A stretch of DNA of 64,000 bases from Psychromonas sp. L1A2 (GCF_009828855.1 NZ_WUAG01000001.1:558001-622000); one strand, 5' to 3'; positions 9,343-18,047 are shown, numbered from the stretch's first letter. A program made the numbers and translations. Notes: generated from the sequence alone by a model not told the origin.

Positions 9343-9735
9343 GTGGATACTCAACGTTATGGTATTATTTTAAATGTTGAAAACTATAATGAGTGTGTCG
9401 CTTTCTATCGCGATGTTCTAGATCTCAGGATTATGTTTTCCAAAATTGAAGGTGACTTTAAACTCACTTGTGTAGAATTTGGCGCTGGATATTTAATGAT
9501 AGAAACAGAGGGCTTTGCAGAGCCAAATGGGAAGTCAATAAAGTCTTGCCCATCTAAATTGCGTTTTAATGTGGCGGATATTAATGCCGCAATGAAAAGA
9601 ATGAAGCGTTTTGGAATACCTACTGAATTGATAGAAAGTGAGTGGGGTTCAACAATTAATATTTACGATCCAGATGGTAACCGTATAGGTATTAGAGATG
9701 AAGCTAGTTTCAACCGTCAAATTAACGTTCAATAA
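9343..9735 (+). CDS. VOC-superfamily (glyoxalase/bleomycin-resistance fold) protein
   Basis: A 130-residue single-unit vicinal-oxygen-chelate protein. It shows NVENYNECVAFYRDVLDLRI at the N-terminus, KLRFNVADINAAMKRM in the middle and the typical ending NIYDPDGNRIGIRDE. Substrate is unknown; members include glyoxalases, dioxygenases and antibiotic-binding proteins. Start is GTG, preceded by AAGGACTTAA at good spacing. It is followed after 30 bp by a GFA-family gene on the same strand, so the two are probably co-transcribed. Confidence 0.88.
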   Translation: MDTQRYGIILNVENYNECVAFYRDVLDLRIMFSKIEGDFKLTCVEFGAGYLMIETEGFAEPNGKSIKSCPSKLRFNVADINAAMKRMKRFGIPTELIESEWGSTINIYDPDGNRIGIRDEASFNRQINVQ

Positions 9736-9765
9736 ATATTAAATATAAAACTTAAGGTTACTAAT

Positions 9766-10170
9766 ATGTCTACAATCTCAGGTAGTTGTTTATGTGGAAA
9801 AGTGTCATTTGAAAGTGAAGATGACTTTAAAAAATTTCACCTTTGTCATTGTATTCAATGTCAAAAAGCAACGGGATCAGCTCATGCGTCTAACTTATTT
9901 ACAACACCAAATAATATTACATGGTTAAGTGGTTTAGACTCAGTAAAACGCTTTGATGTACCTGGTCGTGCAATCTCTAGTGCTTTTTGTAATAACTGTG
10001 GTAGTAATGTGCCATATATCTCGCGTACTGGGAAAGCGTTGGTTGTCCCTGCGGGGAGTTTAAATGGATCTCCTAATATAGAACCAGATAGTCATATTTT
10101 CTGTTCAGAGAAAGCAACTTGGTATGACAAAGCAATTAACGCCAAAACATTCGATAAATTTCCTAAATAA
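9766..10170 (+). CDS. GFA-family (glutathione-dependent formaldehyde-activating enzyme-like) protein
   Basis: A 134-residue zinc-binding protein of the GFA/CENP-V fold. Cysteines are arranged as GSCLCGKVSFE, then CHCIQCQKATGSAHA, then FCNNCGSNVPYI, the two-zinc pattern of the family. Despite the name, most members have unproven catalytic function. The start ATG follows TAAGGTTACTAAT. It lies directly after the VOC gene, suggesting a small detoxification operon. Confidence 0.9.
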   Translation: MSTISGSCLCGKVSFESEDDFKKFHLCHCIQCQKATGSAHASNLFTTPNNITWLSGLDSVKRFDVPGRAISSAFCNNCGSNVPYISRTGKALVVPAGSLNGSPNIEPDSHIFCSEKATWYDKAINAKTFDKFPK

Positions 10171-10409
10171 ACCATCTTCAAATTTAAATAGAAAGAATTT
10201 CATGATAGAGGTTCTTTTTAATAGCACGGTTCAATTCAAAGCGCATCTTCTAATCGATAGTTTAATGTTCATAAAATAATGGCTAATCTTACTGCTCTTT
10301 TCATATCTTTTTTTAATTATCAATCCACCATTACTCCACTTTCATTTATCTCTTTAAATTTAAAGCAACCGACAAACATTCAAATAATTACTCAACCAGT
10401 CGCGCATTT

Positions 10410-10430
10410 AATGATAATAATTATCAAATA
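10410..10430. promoter_or_regulatory. Fur-box-like site 1 upstream of Ni-SOD operon
   Basis: The sequence AATGATAATAATTATCAAAT is a near-palindrome resembling the Fur consensus GATAATGATAATCATTATC. It lies about 75 bp before the first gene of the Ni-SOD cluster. By pattern this suggests iron-responsive control. Confidence 0.6.
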
Positions 10431-10452
10431 GAGTGGATTTATCTTTTCAATT

Positions 10453-10473
10453 AAATGATAATGATTCCTATTA
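10453..10473. promoter_or_regulatory. Fur-box-like site 2 upstream of Ni-SOD operon
   Basis: The sequence AAATGATAATGATTCCTATT has an exact left half (GATAATGAT) and a weaker right half of the Fur consensus. It lies 30 bp upstream of the first ORF of the cluster. With site 1 it forms a tandem arrangement about 43 bp apart. Confidence 0.55.
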
Positions 10474-10503
10474 CTTTGGTGTTTGGTTAAAATAGGGAAA
10501 ATC

Positions 10504-10953
10504 ATGCTGAATCACAATTGGGAATGCTTAACGAAAGAAGCGATTGCTGCTTATTCAAACCATGCTTTTGACGATGCCGTTAATTTAAATAAACAAGCAT
10601 TATCACTATTAGAGATTTCATTTGACGATGATTTTAATCGTGATGTTGAATCAACTATTACAGCTGCCACTGTTAGCTTTTTAAATCTTGCTGAATCTTA
10701 TACGGTATTAGGGGAGTTTGTATTAGCAAATGCCCAGTATGAAAATGCAATTAACTTTCTTCAAGTTGCGATGACGCGATCAGATGTAAGCGACCAACAA
10801 TACAGTATTATTATACGTACTCTCACTCGCATTCGTTGCGAGTGGCAACTGTTTAGCCAAAGTCATTTCTCAGAATTACCTTCGCAAAGTCACCCCTTAA
10901 TGGAAACATTTTCAAATGTTGTTTCTGCTCCTAAAAAAGTAATTCATCATTAA
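10504..10953 (+). CDS. TPR-like helical protein, first gene of Ni-SOD cluster
   Basis: A 149-residue soluble protein with no signal peptide. Helical pairs AYSNHAFDDAVNLNKQALSL and AESYTVLGEFVLANAQYENA look like two tetratricopeptide repeats. I do not recognise a specific family. The ATG at 10504 is preferred over an upstream TTG at 10483 because AGGGAAAATC precedes it. Placement right after two Fur-like sites and before the His-rich peptide and sodN suggests an accessory role in Ni-SOD production, but this is inference from context only. Confidence 0.75.
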   Translation: MLNHNWECLTKEAIAAYSNHAFDDAVNLNKQALSLLEISFDDDFNRDVESTITAATVSFLNLAESYTVLGEFVLANAQYENAINFLQVAMTRSDVSDQQYSIIIRTLTRIRCEWQLFSQSHFSELPSQSHPLMETFSNVVSAPKKVIHH

Positions 10954-11046
10954 TGGCCTATCTATTTAAAAGTTTTGTAAAAATATAAATGATTTTTATC
11001 ACTGCCTTCAAAGAAGGTGTTTTACGTTAAAACCAAGGAAGAAAAT

Positions 11047-11268
11047 ATGAAAAAAATATTTAATCATTCAATTATCTTAAGCTTAATGTTGGCTTTCAGC
11101 CAAGTGGCTCAAGCACACCCAGGTCATGACCATGCACATTGGGCAAGTAATTCTATCCATCTCCTTACTGTTGCCGCTATTGCTTCAGTGATTGTCGCTG
11201 GACTCGTTTATAAACAAGTTATTCGTCGTCGTAAAAATGTTTCTACTATTTCTACTAAAGGGGAATAA
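11047..11268 (+). CDS. Small His-rich exported membrane peptide (Ni-SOD operon)
   Basis: A 73-residue protein. Residues 1-21 are a signal peptide ending AQVAQA or similar. The predicted mature N-terminus reads HPGHDHAHW, a cluster of four histidines well suited to nickel. One membrane helix (LLTVAAIASVIVAGLVY) and a basic tail KQVIRRRKN follow. The N-terminal HPGHDH motif recalls HupE/UreJ-type nickel permeases, but the rest of that fold is absent. It ends 2 bp before sodN, so translation is probably coupled. A role as nickel-binding helper for SodN is inferred. The start follows CAAGGAAGAAAAT. Confidence 0.8.
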   Translation: MKKIFNHSIILSLMLAFSQVAQAHPGHDHAHWASNSIHLLTVAAIASVIVAGLVYKQVIRRRKNVSTISTKGE

Positions 11269-11270
11269 CC

Positions 11271-11774
11271 ATGTTACATAACCTGATTAAAAACCTCGAT
11301 AAAATGCTTAACTTTAAAACAGCACAAGCACATTGTGATATTCCATGTAAAATTTATGATCCATCAACAGCGCAGCTTGCTGCCTTAAGTTGTGTTCGTT
11401 TAATGGACTTAATAAAAGAAGTTGAAGATAAAGGCATATTGAATGTCGCAGACTATGCGCAGGTTGCTCGTTTAGTGAATGAGAAAGAATCTGCTAGTAC
11501 AGAAGTAAAAGAAGCGATTCGTATTATTTGGGGCGACTACTTTAAAACACCACAATTTGAACAGTTACCTAATGCACATCAGCTTACTCATAGCATTATG
11601 TTACAAGCATCAAAATGTAAGCAAAGCATTGATAGAGAAGAAGGTGAGAAGCTAGTCAGTTTAGTCAATGAATTTGCAGCTGCTTTTTGGTTAACTAAAG
11701 GTGTAGCAACTTATAGCGCTGCTTGTCCTTACCCTCCAATGTTGGAAACTGTTTACCCTGACTTAAAAGGTTAA
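11271..11774 (+). CDS. sodN: Nickel superoxide dismutase precursor
   Basis: Dismutates superoxide to peroxide and oxygen with a nickel centre. The 167-residue precursor has a 20-residue leader (MLHNLIKNLDKMLNFKTAQA), then HCDIPCKIYDP. After cleavage this exposes His1, Cys2 and Cys6, the nickel hook of the Ni-SOD family (usual motif HCDLPCGVYDP). A Lys replaces the usual Gly at hook position 7. The remainder is the expected four-helix bundle; the mature length is about 147. It is followed by its maturation protease sodX and preceded by a His-rich peptide. Upstream Fur boxes suggest expression when iron is scarce, replacing an iron SOD. Confidence 0.95.
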   Translation: MLHNLIKNLDKMLNFKTAQAHCDIPCKIYDPSTAQLAALSCVRLMDLIKEVEDKGILNVADYAQVARLVNEKESASTEVKEAIRIIWGDYFKTPQFEQLPNAHQLTHSIMLQASKCKQSIDREEGEKLVSLVNEFAAAFWLTKGVATYSAACPYPPMLETVYPDLKG

Positions 11775-11882
11775 ATTAAGAGGGGTTTAACCGTATTAAG
11801 GACTGTAAGTCTTTTTACTTTATCTAGGCTCCTTATTACTTATGTAATGCAATTGGGATTATTTAAGTTCACTGGAGTTGTT

Positions 11883-12218
11883 ATGTTTAGCATGATTAAA
11901 GTACAAGGAACAAGTATGGTTCCTCGTTTACAACATGGAGATTTTGTTTTTATTAGTCATTGGCAGCGCTCCTTAAAAGTGGGCGATCTCGTTGTTGTTG
12001 ATCATGCTTTATATCGATTCATTATTAAGAGAGTTCTCGAGATTGATTGTAATGGATTACTTTGGATTGGTGGCGAAAATGAAAGTAGCTTAAAACCAGA
12101 GGAGTTGGGATGGATCACACCCAATAAATTAGTAGGTAAAGTCCTTTTTTGTATTTGTGCGAATAAAAAATTTAGGCCTTTATTGAGAGAGGATAAAACC
12201 GATACTAAACCTCGTTAA
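11883..12218 (+). CDS. sodX: Ni-type superoxide dismutase maturation protease
   Basis: A 111-residue S26 (signal-peptidase-like) serine protease that removes the SodN leader to free the nickel-binding His1. The catalytic Ser lies in VQGTSMVPRLQHGD and the catalytic Lys in RFIIKRVLEID, followed by the S26 box WIGGENESSLKPE. It lacks an N-terminal membrane helix, as is usual for SodX. The ATG at 11883 is chosen because GGAGTTGTT precedes it; an in-frame ATG at 11847 would add 12 hydrophobic residues. It lies 108 bp after sodN. Confidence 0.9.
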   Translation: MFSMIKVQGTSMVPRLQHGDFVFISHWQRSLKVGDLVVVDHALYRFIIKRVLEIDCNGLLWIGGENESSLKPEELGWITPNKLVGKVLFCICANKKFRPLLREDKTDTKPR

Positions 12219-12527
12219 TATTAGACCATTGTAAATGGTTCTTTTAACCATCACTTTTAACTGCTGCTATTTGCTATTTGCTATTTTTTATTATCGATTA
12301 ATTTTAATTATATATTTTCCTATCATGATATTTTTATCTACAAGTAAACTTTTTTTAATAAAAACACTCTATCAGTTCATTCAGGGCGACTTAAATAGAT
12401 CTTTAGATTGCTCATGTAAAAGTAATCTATCACAATGCACACCTATGAACTTTTAACGAAAACTGATCATATTCATATCGGTTGAGTGTTCGATACTCTT
12501 TTCAATAACTATAAAATGGATGACATA
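12219..12527. other. 309-bp spacer before thiB
   Basis: AT-rich, no gene. I looked for a TPP (THI-box) riboswitch in front of thiB and do not see its conserved CTGAGA and ACCCTTTGAACCTGA elements. A promoter for thiBPQ must lie here, but no site can be singled out. Confidence 0.5.
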
Positions 12528-13532
12528 GTGAAAAAGAAAATAACTGCTTTAATGACATTGGCTGCAGCAATCGCAATGCCTGCTTTAGCCGCTTCGACCA
12601 CACCTGAGAAATTAACTATTTATACCTATAGTTCATTTGCATCGGAGTGGGGACCTGGTCCTAAAATTGAGGCTGCATTCGAGAAGTCTTGCCAATGTGA
12701 CCTTGAGTTCATTGCTTTAGATGACGGTGTCACTATATTGAATCGCTTACGCTTAGAAGGTAAAAGTAGTGAAGCGGATATTCTACTTGGGTTGGATGAT
12801 AGCTTGATGGCAACGGCTAGTAACACCGGATTACTTGATAAACATAATCTCGATTTAAGCGCGGTTAATGTAGAGAATGGTTGGAAAGATAAAACATTTG
12901 TTCCTTTTGATTATGGTTATTTCGCTTTTATTTATAATAGTGAAAAATTAAAGAATCCACCTAAAAGTCTTAAAGAGTTAGTTGAACAACGCGATGATCT
13001 TAAGGTTATTTATCAAGACCCACGTACATCAACACCGGGTTTAGGTTTAATGTTATGGATGAAGTCAGTCTATGGTGAAAAAGCCAATGAAGCTTGGAAA
13101 AAGTTAGCAGCCAAAACTGTTACGGTAACTAAAGGCTGGTCTGAAGCATATAGCATGTTTTTAAATGGAGAGGCGGATATGGTGTTGTCATATACTACGT
13201 CTCCTGCTTATCACATCATTGCTGAAGGCAAAGAACAGTATGTTGCTGCAAGTTTTAGTGAAGGACATTACAGACAAACAGAAGTCGCGGCGATAGTTAA
13301 AAGCAGTCAACATAAAAAACTAGCAACACAGTTTATGAATTTTATGTTGAGTGATAGTTTCCAATCTCAAATCGCAACAGGTAACTGGATGTATCCTGTG
13401 ACTGATGTGTTACTGCCTACTGAGTTTGATCAATTAACCTTACCTGTTAAAACGCTTTCATTTCCAAGTAAAGAAGTCGCTAAAAATCGTAAAGCATGGA
13501 CGAGAGAATGGTTAATTTCATTAACGGATTAA
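12528..13532 (+). CDS. thiB: Thiamine ABC transporter, periplasmic binding protein
   Basis: Binds thiamine and its phosphates in the periplasm and delivers them to ThiPQ. The protein has about 334 residues with a signal peptide ending MPALA. The mature part begins with the family's KLTIYTYSSFASEWGPGPKI and contains GDDGV-like ALDDGVTILNRL, DYGYFAFIYNSEK and GNWMYPVTD, closely following Escherichia coli ThiB (TbpA). I prefer the GTG at 12528 (GGATGACATA before it). ATGs at 12516 and 12486 are in frame but lack ribosome sites and would lengthen the leader. First gene of thiBPQ. Confidence 0.92.
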   Translation: MKKKITALMTLAAAIAMPALAASTTPEKLTIYTYSSFASEWGPGPKIEAAFEKSCQCDLEFIALDDGVTILNRLRLEGKSSEADILLGLDDSLMATASNTGLLDKHNLDLSAVNVENGWKDKTFVPFDYGYFAFIYNSEKLKNPPKSLKELVEQRDDLKVIYQDPRTSTPGLGLMLWMKSVYGEKANEAWKKLAAKTVTVTKGWSEAYSMFLNGEADMVLSYTTSPAYHIIAEGKEQYVAASFSEGHYRQTEVAAIVKSSQHKKLATQFMNFMLSDSFQSQIATGNWMYPVTDVLLPTEFDQLTLPVKTLSFPSKEVAKNRKAWTREWLISLTD

Positions 13533-13556
13533 CCATTATCATTATATAGAGAGACT

Positions 13557-15173
13557 TTGAGTGTGGTAATAAAACAGATAAAACGTGTCCAGATTCCTGG
13601 CATTTTACTGTCGATCGGTATTTTTACTTTTGTATTGATGGCAGTGACTGCATTATTAACACACTCTTCTAGTTTAGATATCAAAGATATATGGTCCGAT
13701 GCTTATTATCGACACATCACCTTATTTAGTTTTTATCAGGCTTTTTTATCGACGCTATTAAGCGTTGTATTAGCAATCCCCATTAGCCATGCGTTATCTC
13801 GACGCGAGTTTTGGGGGAAAACATTATTACTGAAATTATTTGCTACTACCTTAGTCTTGCCCATTTTAGTTGCTGTATTTGGGTTACTTGCTATTTACGG
13901 TAACAGTGGCTTATTAGCCTCTGTTTTTGCTTATTTTGATCTTAAATTACCTTTTTCTATTTTTGGGCTAAACGGCATCTTGTTAGCGCATGTCTTTTTT
14001 AATTTACCTTTTGCTTGTCGTTTATTTTTACAAGCACTAGGCTCCATTCCAGATAAACAACATCAGTTAGCGATTCATTTAGGATTAAAAAATTGGTATA
14101 AATTTCGTTTCGTAGAATGGCCTTATATTCGTGGGCAATTACCACATATTGCAGGATTGATTTTTATGCTCTGTTTTACCAGTTTTGCGACGGTAATGGC
14201 ATTGGGCGGCGGTCCTAAATCCACCACCATTGAGCTCGCTATCTATCAGGCCATAAAGTTTGATTTTGACCTTCAAGTTGGGGCCTTACTGGCACTCTGG
14301 CAAATCTGTTTATGTGCCGTATTAGCCGTATTTATTCAGAAAATATCAGGCTCTGTATTATTAAGTAGTAACTTCCATGGTACTAAAAATACATTTATAC
14401 ATGACTCACTATTCTCTCGTTGTTGGGACTTTAGCTGGATAAGTTTAACTGGATTGTTAGTGCTACCACCGTTATTCATGGTGTTAATATCGGGTATTAA
14501 TTTCAAATTTTTTGTTGTGTTAAGTGATATTAACTTTTGGTACGCATTTAAAAATTCATTATTGATTGCTTTTTTTGCAGGGCTCATTGCTGTGTGTTGT
14601 GCTTTTTTTATTTTATTAGCCAGTCGCCAATGGCGTTTAATAGGGCTTAACGGGCGAGCTGACAAAATTGAAATGTTAGCGACCATTATATTAGTGACGC
14701 CCGGGCTTGTGATCAGCACGGGCTTATTTTTGTTGCTACGTGAATTTGGTAGTCTTTCTTCAATGTCGCTGTATATTGTGATTGCTGTAAATGCCTTGAT
14801 GGCATTACCCTTTGCTTTAAAAAGTCTAGCGCAACCTATGTTACAAAATGCTCAAAAATATGAGTTATTGTGTGCTAGCTTAGGTATCTTTTCATTAAAT
14901 CGATTTTATTGGGTTGAGTGGAAGTCATTGAGAAAACCAATATTACAAGCGCTATGCTTAAGCTTTGTGCTTTCAATAGGGGACTTGAGCGCCATTGCTT
15001 TATTTGGTAGTCATTCCTTTAGTACTTTGCCACTATATCTTTTTCAGCTTTTAGGCAGCTATCAAATGGAATCGGCAGCCGTTGTTGCGTTGGTTTTGTT
15101 AGTATTAAGTGTTGGTGTTTTCATGGTGGTTGAAAGTGTCTTTAAAGAAAAAGTCGTTAAGGTAAAAGAGTAG
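13557..15173 (+). CDS. thiP: Thiamine ABC transporter, permease
   Basis: A 538-residue inner-membrane permease with two homologous halves of about six helices each. Each half carries an EAA loop that contacts the ATPase, LAIHLGLKNWYKFRFVEWPY and LLCASLGIFSLNRFYWVEWK. This fused, ThiP/FbpB-like layout is typical of thiamine and iron(III) importers; the ThiB and ThiQ neighbours decide for thiamine. The start is either TTG at 13557 or, with better spacing from AGAGAGAC, GTG at 13563. It begins 24 bp after thiB and ends 3 bp before thiQ. Confidence 0.92.
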   Translation: MSVVIKQIKRVQIPGILLSIGIFTFVLMAVTALLTHSSSLDIKDIWSDAYYRHITLFSFYQAFLSTLLSVVLAIPISHALSRREFWGKTLLLKLFATTLVLPILVAVFGLLAIYGNSGLLASVFAYFDLKLPFSIFGLNGILLAHVFFNLPFACRLFLQALGSIPDKQHQLAIHLGLKNWYKFRFVEWPYIRGQLPHIAGLIFMLCFTSFATVMALGGGPKSTTIELAIYQAIKFDFDLQVGALLALWQICLCAVLAVFIQKISGSVLLSSNFHGTKNTFIHDSLFSRCWDFSWISLTGLLVLPPLFMVLISGINFKFFVVLSDINFWYAFKNSLLIAFFAGLIAVCCAFFILLASRQWRLIGLNGRADKIEMLATIILVTPGLVISTGLFLLLREFGSLSSMSLYIVIAVNALMALPFALKSLAQPMLQNAQKYELLCASLGIFSLNRFYWVEWKSLRKPILQALCLSFVLSIGDLSAIALFGSHSFSTLPLYLFQLLGSYQMESAAVVALVLLVLSVGVFMVVESVFKEKVVKVKE

Positions 15174-15176
15174 ACC

Positions 15177-15902
15177 ATGATTGAATTTTCGAAGGTAAAT
15201 TATAATTACCAACAGCAGCAATTTCATTTTAATTTGCAAATCAAGCAAGGTAGCCTAGTTGCTATTTTAGGGCCTAGTGGGACCGGTAAAAGTACCTTAT
15301 TGAATTTATTAGCGGGGTTTATTTCGCCTATTGAAGGAGATATTAAAATAAATGAACAGTCCATTTTAAAGCAAGTACCTTATCAACGCCCGCTCTCTAT
15401 TTTATTTCAAGATAATAACTTATTCACTCACCTGTCTGCTTATGACAATATCGGTTTAGGCTTACACCCAGGCTTAAAGTTAACAGGACAACAAAATGAG
15501 TATGTACAAACTGTCGCCTTACAAGTTGGAGTAGAGGACTTGTTGGCACGTTTTCCTGCTGAACTTTCTGGTGGAGAGCAACAACGCGTTGCACTAGCTC
15601 GATGTTTTGTACAAGATAAACCTATTTTATTACTCGATGAACCTTTTTCTGCATTAGATCCCATATTAAGAGTGGCAATGTTGGAAAGAGTCCAGTCTTT
15701 AGCAAAGTTAGAAAATGTCACCGTACTAATGGTAACGCATCATATTGAAGATGCATTAGCAGTGGCTTCTGACTTTATTTTTGTTGATCATGGAAAAGCA
15801 CTCACTGTTGAAACAATAGATCAACTTAAAGTGTCTCATCCAAACAAACATTTAGCTCATTTTCTAAGTGCACAAGTAGGTAAAGCAAAGCGCATTAAAT
15901 AA
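15177..15902 (+). CDS. thiQ: Thiamine ABC transporter, ATP-binding protein
   Basis: A 241-residue ABC ATPase. Walker A is GPSGTGKST, the Q-loop is LFQDNNLFTHLSAYDNIGLG, the signature is LSGGEQQRVALARC, Walker B is ILLLDEP, and the switch His lies in MVTHHIEDA. The sequence follows E. coli ThiQ closely, including the short Q-loop region. It powers thiamine import with ThiP and ThiB and is the last gene of the operon. No clear terminator follows. Confidence 0.94.
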   Translation: MIEFSKVNYNYQQQQFHFNLQIKQGSLVAILGPSGTGKSTLLNLLAGFISPIEGDIKINEQSILKQVPYQRPLSILFQDNNLFTHLSAYDNIGLGLHPGLKLTGQQNEYVQTVALQVGVEDLLARFPAELSGGEQQRVALARCFVQDKPILLLDEPFSALDPILRVAMLERVQSLAKLENVTVLMVTHHIEDALAVASDFIFVDHGKALTVETIDQLKVSHPNKHLAHFLSAQVGKAKRIK

Positions 15903-16158
15903 TATAGCCGTTTTATAAGGGGGTAATGCTAGTTATGAATACTTATACGTATGAAAGATAATGGTACATTAATTTTATTAACGAGTTTTATCGTCGGGTT
16001 ATTTTACAATAAAAACACCACTAATTAAATGTAATTTTACATCTTGTTGATATCTCTGTGATCTTTGTTGTTGGAATAGTTATTGCTCTTTCATATTAAG
16101 GCCCATTAAAAAATTGGTTTTTATAGGTACCTTAAAATAAATGTAAAGGAGTACTAAT

Positions 16159-16770
16159 ATGAAATATAAAATAATGAGACGTGTCTTTTTAGGCGGCGCA
16201 CTATCAATAGTGAGCTTACTTAGTGTTGTAAATGCAAGTGTGCTGACAGGGAATGTAACGGTTGATAATGAATATAATGTTTATTTAAGCACAAATGATA
16301 ATGCTCAAGGCATTTTAGTATCTTCAGATAATAGTTGGTATGAGTCTGAGGTTTTTACTGCGACTTTAGCTGCTGGAACGGATTATTTTTTGCATGTTGA
16401 AGGAGTTGACACCGGTGGGTTTGAAGGTTTTTTAGGTAACTTTAGTTTAGATAGTGCTGACCATTTATTTAGCAATAATATTGCTCAATTGTTAACTAAT
16501 ACGATTGATTGGAGTGTAAGTACAACAGGGTGGGGGAATTACGGTAATACAAGTTCATACGGAGATAATACTGCTTATCCTTGGTATGCAAATACAAGAC
16601 CTGCTATAGATGTTACTTCTGCCGCTGAATGGATTTGGTCTGAAGATGACACTGCGACACATGTTTATTTTTCAACAGCAATCACTGCAGTCCCTGCACC
16701 TTCTACAATGGCTATTTTCGGCTTAGCGTTAGCTGGATTTGCTTATAGTCGTTCTAAAAAACAAGCTTAA
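16159..16770 (+). CDS. PEP-CTERM sorting-domain protein, secreted
   Basis: A 203-residue exported protein of unknown function. It has an N-terminal signal (RRVFLGGALSIVSLLSVVNA). The middle is beta-rich, with aromatic Trp/Tyr repeats and no known catalytic motif. The C-terminal sorting tail is VPAPSTMAIFGLALAGFAYS followed by RSKKQA. The tail is a PAP variant of the PEP-CTERM signal, which is recognised by exosortase EpsH/XrtA; no exosortase gene is in this window. Such proteins are usually linked to extracellular polysaccharide or biofilm. It is monocistronic, with AAAGGAGTACTAAT before the ATG and a strong terminator after it. Confidence 0.85.
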   Translation: MKYKIMRRVFLGGALSIVSLLSVVNASVLTGNVTVDNEYNVYLSTNDNAQGILVSSDNSWYESEVFTATLAAGTDYFLHVEGVDTGGFEGFLGNFSLDSADHLFSNNIAQLLTNTIDWSVSTTGWGNYGNTSSYGDNTAYPWYANTRPAIDVTSAAEWIWSEDDTATHVYFSTAITAVPAPSTMAIFGLALAGFAYSRSKKQA

Positions 16771-16788
16771 TACCGTACTGTGAAATTT

Positions 16789-16820
16789 AAAAAGCACTAT
16801 CTATCAATATAGTGCTTTTT
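16789..16820 (+). terminator. Terminator after PEP-CTERM gene
   Basis: Perfect hairpin AAAAGCACTAT / ATAGTGCTTTT with an 8-base loop and a T tail. The A-rich left side makes it bidirectional, so it could also stop cra transcription. Confidence 0.88.
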
Positions 16821-16859
16821 ATTGCTTAGTTTTTAGCTATTTAATATTCTGTGAATACT

Positions 16860-17846
16860 TTACTTCCTAATCACAATTTTTCTTGGTATTAGCTCTAATC
16901 CAGCTTGATAGCGTTTAGCAGACGCATTCAAACCCAATGCTAATGCACTATCCGCAATCAGTTCGAATTGCTGTGCTAATGAGTTAATTTTAATCGGTAA
17001 GAAGTCTAATAAACGGTTATCACCAAAGGTACCTAGTTTGACCGTTTTCATCAGTTCAGGTTGCTCAATAAGCACATCTAAAATACCTTCTAACATAGTA
17101 TAAGACGTGACAATAATGGCATCGGGTATCTTGTCTTCTTTTAGCCATTGTTTAAAAACAGCTTTTCCGGATTCACTATTAAAGTGCTCTCCATAAATGG
17201 AAGTACAAGTTATCCCTTGTTTTTTAGCTTGAGCTTCAAATCCTGCATGACGTTGGCGAGAGATATTTAATGTAGGTAAAGCACCAATCAAACCAATCGA
17301 TTTAATATTCTCTGTAATGACCGAGCCAGTTAACTCGTAAGCACCATCAAAATCTTCACTAATAACACATCCAAAATGCTCATCATCTAATGCACGGTCG
17401 AGTGCGATAATAGGCGTACCTTGTTGTTGTATTTTTAGATAATAATCGCTGCCATCAGGTAAAGCGCTGGCTACAAAAAGTGCATCGATACGACGACTTA
17501 ATAATGCTTTTACTAAGTTTTTCTCTGTTTCAGGATCGTCATCAGAACAACCAATAAGAATTTGATATCCGGCTTTACGGGAATTACATTCCAATAATTT
17601 AGCAAGTTTTGTATAACTGCTATTTTCAAGATCTGGAATGATCAATCCAAAGGACCGGCTGCTACCAGCACGTAGTGCAGAAGCTGCATGGTCAGGGCTG
17701 TAGTTATGTTCATTAACCACCGCCATTACCTTCAGTTGGGTTTTTTCACTGATTCTATATTTCTTAGCTTTACCATTAATGACATAGCTTGCAGTGGTTT
17801 TTGATACGCCTGCTAATTTGGCAATGTTATCTAATGTCACGGTCAA
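16860..17846 (-). CDS. cra: Catabolite repressor/activator Cra (FruR), LacI family
   Basis: Repressor of the fructose operon and regulator of central carbon flux, relieved by fructose 1-phosphate. It has 328 residues. The N-terminal HTH is LDNIAKLAGVSKTTASYVIN with the Cra-specific GKAKKYRISEKT. The ligand domain includes RAGSSRSFGLIIPDLENSSY and IALDRALDDEHF. It is divergent from fruBKA, with three Cra-type operators in the shared spacer, so autoregulation together with fruBKA repression is expected. Confidence 0.94.
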   Translation of the reverse strand: MTVTLDNIAKLAGVSKTTASYVINGKAKKYRISEKTQLKVMAVVNEHNYSPDHAASALRAGSSRSFGLIIPDLENSSYTKLAKLLECNSRKAGYQILIGCSDDDPETEKNLVKALLSRRIDALFVASALPDGSDYYLKIQQQGTPIIALDRALDDEHFGCVISEDFDGAYELTGSVITENIKSIGLIGALPTLNISRQRHAGFEAQAKKQGITCTSIYGEHFNSESGKAVFKQWLKEDKIPDAIIVTSYTMLEGILDVLIEQPELMKTVKLGTFGDNRLLDFLPIKINSLAQQFELIADSALALGLNASAKRYQAGLELIPRKIVIRK

Positions 17847-17912
17847 GATCCTTATTTATGTCGACAAGATCAAATTAATGGAAGTCTATTTTGTTTAGTA
17901 TTTGCATTGTAT

Positions 17913-17926
17913 GCTGAATCGATTCA
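17913..17926. promoter_or_regulatory. Cra operator 1
   Basis: GCTGAATCGATTCA, matching the Cra palindrome GCTGAAACGTTTCA. It lies 67 bp from the cra start. Confidence 0.82.
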
Positions 17927-17934
17927 CTATAAAA

Positions 17935-17948
17935 GCTGAAACGATTCA
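17935..17948. promoter_or_regulatory. Cra operator 2
   Basis: GCTGAAACGATTCA, the copy with the consensus left half-site. Its centre is 22 bp, about two helical turns, from operator 1. Confidence 0.85.
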
Positions 17949-18047
17949 GTAACACTTAAAGTTTATAATAATTGAGAGCAATATAACCTATCAATTATTG
18001 GTTTATAAATTTAATGAGTACTTGCTGAACTTTTTTTTGAATGATTT

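Noticed and set aside
12219-12527. Possible TPP riboswitch upstream of thiB
   Set aside because: I searched for the conserved CTGAGA and ACCCTTTGAACCTGA elements and they are absent.
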